64,000 nucleotides of DNA from Rhynchopus sp. YZ270_cl-10 (lineage: Eukaryota > Euglenozoa > Diplonemea > Diplonemida > Diplonemidae): contig OZ037873.1 in NCBI GenBank assembly GCA_964035575.1, positions 992,001 through 1,056,000 of the forward strand, in the 5' to 3' direction. Made by a program: the position numbers and the translations under genes. Below, piece by piece: positions 49,335-57,669 of this stretch (the stretch's first letter is position 1; every line of letters starts with the position of its first letter). The notes under the pieces were generated by a model. The model did not search any database. It saw nothing but the letters and a program-made list of their open reading frames with translations, and had not been told where the DNA came from.

Positions 49335-49739
49335 AATTTTTCAATCAGTCTAAATGGGAGCCAATTACCCCCCCCCTAGCCAATTACCCCCCCCCCCCCT
49401 TATATTACCCCCTTTTTCCAAAATCCGGAAACACAAGATTTTTCAGTGCCAATTACCCCCCCCCCCTTTAGGTGGTCCCATGGATATTCGGGACTATGTG
49501 GGGTCCGGGAGGGGTATTTTGGGGGTTTCAGGCAAAAAAACGAAAAAAATATGACCGTAACAGGGGGTGTGCAAAGTGTCTTGGGGATGTCTTGGGGACG
49601 TCTTGGGCATTTTTTTGACCTAAAAACACCAAAAAAACACTTCCAAAAGTGTCAAATATGTCCAAAACAGGTTGGAATGGACTCACAGGCCACTTTTGGG
49701 GTATATTTGTGCCAAAGGAGGCTTTGTGATGTCAAAAAA

Positions 49740-49945
49740 TATCCCGGTTTTTGATTTTTTTCTCGAAAAATCGCTATTTTGCCCAAAGTGGCCAAAACGT
49801 GAAAAAAGCCGTTTTTTCACTATTTTTTTCCATTTTTTTGTATTCTGGGGTGGCTTCTGGGTCGTTTTTCGACCCACAGGCCCCCTGTGACCCACTCTGA
49901 GGGTGTTTTTCACCCGCAGTTGCCTTGGAGATGGCCAGATAATGC
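49740..49945 (+). repeat. Dispersed repeat J, copy 3
   Basis: GTGGCCAAAACGTGAAAAAA, TTTTTTCACTATTTTTTTCC, GACCCACTCTGAGGGTGTTT and TTGGAGATGGCCAGATA parallel 570-770. Confidence 0.6.
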
Positions 49946-49996
49946 CAAATGAATTTTCCGTGCGTTTGGTCCCAGCCAAAATGGCTGGAGTCGTAT

Positions 49997-50247
49997 CCCC
50001 TAGGCATAGTGTGCAGACGAACAAAATGTTCGTCGATGTTCGTCGTGGGGGGGAAAAAAAAAATTGTTCGTCGATGTTCGTCGTTGTTCGTCGATGTTCG
50101 TCGTTGTTCGTCGTGGGTTGCCCTTGTGGCAGGGACCTGTTCGTCGATGTTCGTCGATGTTCGTCGACGAACATCGACGAACAAAACCGACGAACATTTT
50201 GTTCGTCGACGAACCAAAAATGTTCGTCTGCACACTATGCCTAGGGG
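49997..50247. mobile_element. Nested inverted-repeat element with TTCGTCGA arrays
   Basis: 27-bp perfect inverted repeats (CCCCTAGGCATAGTGTGC then AGACGAACA). The interior is mostly GTTCGTCGAT and GTTCGTCGTT repeats, with a few in reverse (CGACGAACA) near the right end. The left flank is unique; the right flank merges into a G run. Same architecture as 36189-37094 but unrelated sequence. Confidence 0.85.
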
Positions 50248-50289
50248 GGGGGGGGGGGGGGGGGGGTAATTGGCTCCCATTTAGACTGA

Positions 50290-50707
50290 TAAAAAAAAAA
50301 AACTCTCGAGCGAGATATACAATAGGTGAATGCACCCTGTCTCCCAGTGTGTTTACACAGTACCACAACAACGATACAGTACATAAGAAAAAAAACAAGC
50401 AATGAGTCGTGAACAGAAAAAAGGAAGTATATACTCTACAGCTCCTCCCTCCCTAGTACCCCCAAAAAAATCAAGTCAAGGTGTATTTTTTTTTTTGTCA
50501 GCTAAAATATATTATCAACGAGTGTTGTTGGGAAAGCTAAAACGTCGTCGAACGAGCGAAAAGAAACAGAGTTTCGGCGGTGAAAAAAAAATAAGCTCTT
50601 CATCGAAATTCGCATCCAGTGAAGAAGCGCAGAAACTCTGTGAAAGAAAGAAAAAAAAAGAAATCAGATTTTTATGTCCAGTGTCGTACAGTATAAAAAT
50701 ATTGTGC
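50290..50707. other. Gene-free spacer
   Basis: A-rich, with no supported gene. Confidence 0.5.
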
Positions 50708-50775
50708 GAATAAAAAATATGGTGGAGCACACAGCTTTTAGGTGTCCGACACTAACACAATTCAAATGTTAAAAC
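50708..50775 (+). repeat. A-tailed repeat E, diverged copy
   Basis: GGTGGAGCACACAGCTTTTA, GGTGTCCGACACTAACACAA and TTCAAATGTTAAAACTG. Confidence 0.45.
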
Positions 50776-50871
50776 TGAAACACAATATGTGGATCTCATC
50801 CTCGGGTGTCGACACACTAATCGTTTTCAAAGATAGGGCAGGCTGATTCGTGGCTGCACTAATCCAACATA

Positions 50872-51575
50872 TTCAGGGGAGGAGCTTGGGGGTTAAATCG
50901 GGTCAGATTGGCCCGATTTCCTTAGGCCCCATAGAAAAAAACGGGTCAGGGCAAAAAAAAAAAAAAAAACTATAGATTTTTGAGGGAAAAAATCAAAAAA
51001 GTAGGGTATTCTACTTGTCGCATGAGGGGGTCTGAGAAGGATGAGGAACTGCTATGTGACCCCATCGTGACGAGCACGAAGCTCAAAGAAGCCAGAATGC
51101 CCTCAAACGCGCGCTCCACCCCGATCAAACCCGAACTCGACCTAGCCGTTGGTTACTGGCGCGAGCTGACGATCCAGATATTGGATCAACTCGACACACC
51201 AAAGAGGGGCTCAGACAGTGACACGTCTTGCCGGGGATACGGAACGCCCTCCGACGTTTTCTCGAAGGGGACACCTGCCCAGAGAGAGTATGTGAACTGG
51301 CGAGTGCCTACGCACACATTCCACACCTCCATTGCGCAACCCTACCTTGATGACCTCATCGCCAGTGTCAAGGGCAACATGCATTCCGCGGGGATGGTAC
51401 AACACTTGTGTATCATCAACGTGTACCATTTTGTGAAACGCGCCTTCTCATACTGCATGTGTTTGTCTTCACAAGAGCTTTTCCGCCGAAGGCGGAAAAG
51501 CTCGGGCCCTGACCCGATTTAACAGAATTTGACCCGATTTTGCCCCAAACCCATATTCCAAGCTCCTGCCCTGAA
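50872..51575. mobile_element. Inverted-repeat element carrying a reading frame
   Basis: Ends TTCAGGGGAGGAGCTTGG and CCAAGCTCCTGCCCTGAA, with CATA outside both. Further in, AAATCGGGTCA is mirrored by TGACCCGATTT. The GC-richer interior holds the frame at 51022-51522 and, near the right end, a perfect palindrome AGCTTTTCCGCC/GGCGGAAAAGCT. Confidence 0.65.
51022..51522 (+). CDS. Unrecognised protein carried in an element
   Basis: 166 residues from an ATG at 51022 (51097 is another option). It begins MRGSEKDEELLCDPIVTS and includes LDLAVGYWRELTIQILDQLD, REYVNWRVPTHTFHTSIAQP and LIASVKGNMHSAGMVQHLCI. Composition is protein-like, with no repeats or known motif. It ends inside the right arm of the element (RRRRKSSGPDP), so the C-terminus is element-derived. 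It may be a captured host fragment or the remnant of an element-encoded protein. Confidence 0.4.
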   Translation: MRGSEKDEELLCDPIVTSTKLKEARMPSNARSTPIKPELDLAVGYWRELTIQILDQLDTPKRGSDSDTSCRGYGTPSDVFSKGTPAQREYVNWRVPTHTFHTSIAQPYLDDLIASVKGNMHSAGMVQHLCIINVYHFVKRAFSYCMCLSSQELFRRRRKSSGPDPI

Positions 51576-51888
51576 CATATTATCAAAAAAAAAAAAAAAA
51601 AAAAAAAACAAACAAACAACAACACCAAAGTTTTCAAAAGAAAAGAAAAAGAAAAGAAAAAACAGCAAAAAATGCGTACAGACCACCTAAACGGTGTCTG
51701 ACGGATTTTCACAAAACCCAGATTTTTATAGGTGCAACCATTGAAGCACCTGTTTTCCCCTATTTATTTCGGTTCTTTTTCGAAAATTGCATGTACCTAC
51801 ACTGCACTAGGATAAAAGGTTTCCCAGGGTGGAAACGATAGTAGAATACGCAATAAAAAAACTACGTCTTTACCGTTCAAGAATACCA

Positions 51889-51960
51889 AGGCTTCGGCCA
51901 ACATTGGAAGTTAATTTCCCACTAAAAATGTTGGGTTCTTAACTTCTGAAGAGATTATCA
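51889..51960 (+). repeat. A-tailed repeat F, diverged copy
   Basis: AAGGCTTCGGCCAACATTGG, then AACTTCTGAAGAGATTATCAAC in place of the usual end. Confidence 0.5.
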
Positions 51961-51989
51961 ACAAATAAACTGCCAAAAAAACAAAAAAA

Positions 51990-52045
51990 TAGTGGAGCAC
52001 ACTCTAGGTGGCTACACTAATACAACCAAGTTTTCAAAAAAAAAA
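51990..52045 (+). repeat. A-tailed repeat E, copy 5
   Basis: TAGTGGAGCACACTCTAGGT, GGCTACACTAATACAACCAA and GTTTTC then about 24 A. Confidence 0.75.
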
Positions 52046-52075
52046 AAAAAAAAAAAACAATAACAATGTGGTATT

Positions 52076-53378
52076 TATACATAGCGCTCCAATTAGACTC
52101 TAACTAGATAATTAGAGTCGGCAGTTCGAGTATAATTAGAGTCTTTAAAACTCTAACTGAACTCTAATACTCTAACTGGACTCTAATTAGAGTCTAATTA
52201 GAGTCCTATAAGAGGGTCAATAAAGAGGGGCACATCAATCAATGCTATAGCCATCAACCCAGAGGGCATAGCTAGTGCAAGAAATTCGACTTTGTAATCC
52301 AGAGAGCCTGTTCTCTGCTTGCAGAGAACCAGACACAAGAAAATATTGTTTGTTCCCCCAGAAAACCAGTGCACAATTCACACTCCTTGTGGATGGTCTT
52401 GTTGCCTTTTTAGCACAGGAATTTTGGCCCAGGGGCATGCACTTGAAGCATGGCTATTTAGTGTGTATGGGGCAGTGTTGTTTTGTTATGAATTCTCTTT
52501 GGTATATTTTAGAATAAGTAGTATTTCTTCGGCTGAAATGAACGTATGCTCGCTATAGATTTCCCGTCAACACAGCCTTTGATACTGGGATTACCCCTTC
52601 GACCCCTTTGTGGTAGTTAAATTCGATTGACATTTACATTCCTAGAGATGAAAGAACAAGACACCACTTCTGTACCCGCGCATCAACATTTGTAGAAAAC
52701 TTTGCACCCCAAACACCTTCAATAACGCCCGCCAAAAGGCGCCCCTTGTTGCTGGGAGTTGGTTCTCATTGATACCTGCACAGCAGGCATTCCTCTGAGT
52801 CCAACGCTGCTTGGCCTGTCTGCGGCGTTGCACCGAAGGTGCACATAGAGTTTTTGCATCGCATTCCCTAATGTATGGGGCACTCACACTTGAGGGCATG
52901 TGCCACTGCGCGGGTCTGAGTACCTGGGTACCCATAGCTGAGAATAAGCCGGGTCCCGAGTCCCGGTACTGGGTACTAGGTACAGTAGGAGTAGGACTAG
53001 GCCCCCACCCTCCCGCGACCGGGTCCCCGACCCGCTTTCAGGCGGACCACAGCGCCTTGTGTCCCAGTCCGGCTGAGAACTCGGTTCCCCAAGTCTTATT
53101 TTCAGCTATGTGGGTATCTGGGCACCTGGGTCCTACAGAGGAACCTTAGGGGAACCGGTTCCTTACGGCGTTTGCACCTACAAGAAGCCTGTTGTTTTAC
53201 TCTAATTAGACTATAATTAGAGTGTAGTTAGAGTCTAATTATGCTCTAACTGCACTCTAATTATAGTCTAATTGAAGAAAAGCGACTCTAATTATACTCT
53301 AACTGGACTCTAACTGACTTGGCCCAAAATCCCAGACTCTAATTATACCCTAATACTCTAATTAGAGCGCTATGTATA
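52076..53378. mobile_element. Inverted-repeat element with ACTCTAATTAGAGT arrays
   Basis: Ends TATACATAGCGCTC and its complement. GGTATT lies immediately outside both ends (52070-52075 and 53379-53384), a perfect 6-bp target duplication. Both subterminal zones (52085-52210 and 53198-53370) are arrays of (A/G)CTCTAA(T/C)TA-type motifs in both orientations. The 1-kb centre has scattered protein-like patches but no convincing gene, and a nested foldback at 52915-53145. Confidence 0.9.
52915..53145. mobile_element. Nested foldback element
   Basis: GTACCTGGGTACCCATAGCT plus GAGAATAAG is mirrored by CTTATTTTCAGCTATGTGGG plus TATCTGGGCACCTGGGTCC. The interior is GC-rich. It sits within 52076-53378, so it inserted later or travelled with it. 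Confidence 0.6.
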
Positions 53379-54213
53379 GGTATTAGGTGCATTGCGTAAG
53401 TGTGTGTTTATGGTTCCCGACTTCTACATGCATGCGAAATCGATCGACTGTTCTTTTTTTTTTTTGTGATTTTTTTGCAAAAAAATCTCCTTCCCCCAGA
53501 AAACTTACAGATCCCGCCGAAAGAACCCTCAGTCCAAAGCTATCTTTGTTTTTTTTTTCTATTCCCCCCCATTTTTGGGGACCCCATATTATTTTTGATT
53601 TTTATTTTTCCCCCCACCCCCCCTTTTCTTATCAGCATATCTTGACGTTAAGTTGTTTTTTTTCCCGATTTTTTTAGTTTTTCCGGTTTATCGAAGCTGA
53701 AACGGGGGTCCGCCCCCCGGTACACTGTCCCGAGCGGGCTGTTGTATTTCAAGTAAGTAAAGTAGAGTAACGTAAACCCTTTTTTTGTGTACAGAACCCG
53801 CCTTTGGACAGGGTGATCTTGTTGTCGATGCAACAAAAATGAAGAAGTGTTTTTTTTTTCCTGGATAGTGAAGACCGTCCGAAGGGCTACACTACCAACA
53901 GATTATCAAAAAAAATAAAAAAATCCCCCCGTCACCTTTTTGTTGGCAGAGATCCGTTCCCCCTCTCGACACCTGCCTTGCCTTTTCCATATTATGGAAC
54001 GCGCATTTTTTTTTTTTTCTTTTTTTCTTTTTTTTTTGTGTTTTGTTCAAAATATCTCCCCAATCGCACCCCCCATCCCATATGTGAAGTCCAGAGAAAA
54101 AAAAAATTCCACTATTTCTACTTTGACCAAATTTTAGCTTTTTGTGTCTTTACCCCTTCCCCTTTCACCCTTCACCTTTCACCAGACACCCATCACCCCC
54201 CCACCCACCCACC
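53379..54213 (+). other. Spacer before the ubiquitin-like gene
   Basis: Holds a degraded repeat A end (53705-53755: GGTACACTGTCCCGAGCGGG; TTGTATTTCAAGTAAG) and a repeat E-like segment (53867-53915: GGCTACACTACCAACAGATT, ATC then A7). A strong pyrimidine tract ending TTTCACCAG at 54185 lies 28 bp before the ATG and could be a cis- or trans-splice acceptor. Confidence 0.45.
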
Positions 54214-56876
54214 ATGACAATCACCAATCCAAGCTGGTCCAGCTGCCTTGCAAAGTGCTCGCTTACGGTGCTTGTCTTGCAGCCCATTGTAATTTCCTGG
54301 GATTTCTTCTCCATTTTACCTTCATTATCTGCTTCCTTTGCTCCCTCATTGGATATCTACAGTGGTTGGGGCGAAGCTATCTCGAACGCATCAGATTCCC
54401 CCTCATGTCTCCAAAAAGTGAACATCGTGTTGCCTTACTCGAGCTTTGCTGTGAATGGTGGGGTAGGCTTTTTGGGGATAACGGTCCTGAGGGTGGTGCA
54501 GTTTGCTGTGTTGTTTCGGGTACTTCGGAAGGTGGTTGCAGGGGAGCGTTTCAATGCGGCTGTAAGGCGTGAGGTGGGGAGGAAAATGGCAATGCTGTCT
54601 CTTGCTGCAGCGGGGTTTGCATATGCGTTTGTTCTTTTGCATGCCTTTCGAGCGCCTTTAGAGAATGGAAGAACAGACCGCGTGGTATCAAACCTCAGCC
54701 TTGCAGTGTGGTATCTCATTAGAATGGAAGTTGTCACGAACGTTATGTTTGCAGGATTTCTCTCAGGGCGGTTTCCTTCAGAAGAACCGGAAGGGCCAGG
54801 GATGATTGTTTATGCGATTGTAGTGGTGCTCCTGGCGCTTCCTTGGTCAAGACTGAGTTCATGGAGGAGTTTGGTAGGGTTTTTGCCGTATTTGATACCT
54901 AGTGTGTCGTTGGTTACGTTAGAGACGGATCACCTACAATATGGGGTGGTAGCGATGTGTGTGTTGTGTGTGCTAGAATGGGGTGTTGTGGTTGCATTTC
55001 GTGATGTATTCCCCGGGGGAAACCTTTTTGGGGATGTTGTCAATTCTGGCGGCGTTTTGTCGGGCGAGTTTTTTGCTTCGGGGGTTTGTCTGGGATCGGC
55101 GTACCTCCCTTTGTTGTTCGCACAGTGGCTCCACGTTAGGTTATATCGAGAGCTATTATTCCATTCAACACGAAGCAGTCACCCAATCTACACAACCTTA
55201 CAGGATATGGTACATCTCTGGGAGTCCTGGAAGACACCGTACGGTGGCATTCATTTGGAGTCTGCGCTATTCATTTCTATTGAAGATCAGGTGGTTTTGA
55301 AGTCATTGCAGGATTTATCGTATAGTCAGGAGGGGAATTACAAAAGGGGTTGGGACGAAGAGTATGTTGAAGCTGATGGGATGGCGGTGGTGGTGGTGTT
55401 CGGGGGTCAGAGCGAGGTGGTGTCCGTTGGCTTGGATGATACTGTGGGGCGGTTGCAGCGGCGGATTAACCAGCTGTTCTTCAGCGTCGCTCACGAAGAC
55501 GCTATTGAGGTGACGTTCAACGACACCGTCCTCCATGACCCCGAACAACACCTCAGCGACGTAGGTATCGCAGAAGGGGATACCCTATACGCAACCCTCT
55601 CAAAGCAATACCTCAGCCGCAGGGAATGCTATGTTCTAGGAATTAATGAAAGCAGTTTGTCAGGTCGTTTGCCACCTCCACGCCACCTTTTGCATCATCC
55701 TGAGACTTTGGAGCATTTTTTGAATGCGTGTTTTGAGTTTTCTGGACCCGCATTAGAAACGTTTTGTGCGTTATTATCGAAACCAACTAATTTGTGTCAA
55801 ATTCTGCATCGGAGTGAGGCAGAGTGGTGCCGTTATGTACCGGCTATCGTGACGAATGCCCCGCCCTGCCAAGATTTTTCCGTTGAGGACAGATATAGGA
55901 TGCTGAGGTATATGGGGTTCTTCGAGAGCACCCTCGCTGTGAACGCATTGCTGAGGCACGTTGTGCGGAACGGAAGGCGTCTTCCGACCACCCATATCCG
56001 CTACACCCTGCATCTCGCCCACGAGGTAGGTACCTGCCCCACGTTGTGCGCAGGAATGGATGAGGGTGACGTCATCGGGTGCGTGTTAGGCGCTTCCTCT
56101 GTCTCTGAGGTCTGTCAGATCCTCGACCTTCTGTCGGACCTTGGTTTTAATGAAGAGATGCATGCAGAAGGTCTCATCAAGCGGGCAATGTCGCGCATCA
56201 AGGGGCGAGGTGACGCACTCCTCCTCCTCATGATAGCGCTGATGGAGCGTGGAAAATGGTATGGATTTTTTGTGTCTGAAAGCATAGAGGCTAAAAAAAA
56301 GACAGCGGAGATTGCACAACTGTGGCAACTACACTACTCCAACAATTTATCAAAAAAAAAACAAAATACCCGAGTCACTTACTTCGCACAAGGATTTGCT
56401 CCCTTGTGTTCCAATTATACCCGTTTCGTTGACTGACGAGCGGTGGCGGGAGTAGGACATCTCAACGTAGACCGCGAAATGGAAGTAAGCTGGGCGGAGG
56501 GTGGGCGTGGCGTGGATATATTCTGTTGCGACACGTGATTTTTCCAAGTTTTCAAAATACAAAAACACACAACAGCGGCGTCCCTGCATTGGGCATGAGC
56601 ACCTTCTGGTATATGTGCGCGGCAGTGGTCCTCTCTGGTATAGCAGGCCTTCTTGTGTGCGCCGTGGGTGTGGGTTATGAGGACGGCAGTGCGGAAGTCC
56701 TTGCCGTGCACGTCGCCCTCGTGGTGTGCATCGTGCTTGCCGATGCCATGCCTGACCACACATTGCGTATTTCTGTTGCCTGGATGCGGATGGTTATTAG
56801 AGTGATTCGGATGAAACTCCAACGTGTTTGGCCTCATTTTTTTAAGGTACAGATGGACAAAAAAACAAAATCATAA
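54214..56876 (+). CDS. Multi-pass membrane protein with internal ubiquitin-like domain
   Basis: Start at the ATG at 54214 (CCACC context). About eight hydrophobic segments fill residues 10-330 (LTVLVLQPIVISWDFF; MAMLSLAAAGFAYAFVLLHA; GMIVYAIVVVLLALP; VVAMCVLCVLEWGVVVAF). Residues about 388-462 look like a ubiquitin-like beta-grasp: MAVVVVFGG, VSVGLDDTVGRLQRRINQLF, VTFNDTVLHDPEQHLSDVGI, AEGDTLYATL. The C-terminal 220 residues look helical. The unspliced frame ends at 56436. A GTATGG donor after 56258 and a CAG acceptor before 56576 join in frame to a second exon with two more hydrophobic segments (WYMCAAVVLSGIAGLLVCAV), giving 781 residues to the TAA at 56874. I prefer the spliced form. A role in membrane protein quality control is only a guess from the domain. 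Confidence 0.75.
56308..56360 (+). repeat. A-tailed repeat E, copy 7
   Basis: GATTGCACAACTGTGGCAAC, TACACTACTCCAACAATTTA, TC then A10, matching 7230-7300. Confidence 0.65.
56397..56560 (+). repeat. 170-bp repeat, + copy
   Basis: Reverse complement of 43762-43932. Its TGACGAGCGGTGGCGGGAG, TAGGACATCTCAACGTAGAC and CGCGAAATGGA parallel TGATGAGTGGAAGCGGGAG ... GTAAACCACGAAATGGA of repeat A, so it is a diverged branch of that family with an A-rich rather than T-rich end. Confidence 0.8.
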
Positions 56877-57669
56877 TTTGCTTCCGTTTTTTGAGATAGT
56901 CTTCATCTTCCGACTTTTCTTTTGTTTTTTTGTACTTTCTCTTTTGGAAAGTGCATGCAACTTTTTTTACGTTTCTGCGCGGCTAATAATATCACAGTTT
57001 CCGAGCTTCTGTGTTCCCCTCGCCCCTGGTGTTTTGCGCAAGCTAACGTACCCCGTTTTCTTGTGTTGCATCCACAGTTTTTCTTGTTACTTTCTGCTAT
57101 TTAGCGCGTATTTTTTATTATTATTTCGTAGGTGAGCACAAAGCGAGAGTCTCGGGCTCTTACCAACGTTCCTTCTTATGATGTGTGTGCACGAGAGACG
57201 CGCTCATCTAAACAAGTTCTTCTTTTGTTTTTTGTTTTTTGTTTTTGTTGTTGTTTTTTTTTCATCCTTCTCGTGGTGTTCACCCCCCGAAGAGAACCTC
57301 ATCCGATTAGGCATGCAAATTGTGCACCCCGCTATCTCAAAACTGCACCAAAAGAGTCTTTCCCACATGCCAAAACAAGATGCTCACATACCCCCCCTTC
57401 CTTTTCTCACTGTCTCTAAATCCCTTTCCACATCTCACGTCGTTATGGAGGTCTTCAAGCCACACGATACTTAAGTTTGGCGTTTGCCTCACGAGATGCC
57501 GGGTGAGTCTCGGTATTTTACAATTTTGTTCAGGTACAACTGTGTGGCTTCGTCCTGCAGTTGTCGCGCACCCACCTCCCACGCAACTCACGCACCACAG
57601 GGGAATAACAAGAGAGAACATAATTAAGACACAGCACTGAGGGCCTGAGGGACCCCTACAGTGAGCAGC
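56877..57669 (+). other. Spacer before the giant gene
   Basis: T-rich, no gene supported. 57131-57165 has AGGTGAGCACAAAGCGAGAG, a distant hairpin relative. A pyrimidine tract ending TTTTGTTCAG at 57534 could be a splice acceptor in the 5' UTR of the next gene. Confidence 0.4.
57177..57210 (+). other. ACGAGAG hairpin, copy 12
   Basis: GATG...CATC outer stem, TGTGTG/CGCGC inner stem with G-U pairs, loop ACGAGAGA. 460 bp upstream of the giant gene. Confidence 0.55.

Larger units (their letters stand above)
49345..50289. mobile_element. Inverted-repeat element TCAGTCTAAATGGG
   Basis: Ends TCAGTCTAAATGGGAGCC and GGCTCCCATTTAGACTGA, continued by AATTACCCCC and its complement. On the left, GCCAATTACCCCCC is repeated three times. 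The interior holds a module like the centre of 26975-27600 (about 49630-49720), a copy of repeat J (49740-49945) and a second element at 49997-50247 near the right end. No target duplication is visible because the flanks are A/T runs. Confidence 0.8.
56259..56575 (+). other. Predicted intron with inserted repeats
   Basis: Donor ATG|GTATGG, acceptor AACACACAACAG|CGG, 317 bp. It contains a repeat E end (56308-56360) and the 170-bp repeat (56397-56560). The other two introns in the window are 50 and 66 bp, so most of this one is inserted sequence. Confidence 0.5.
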
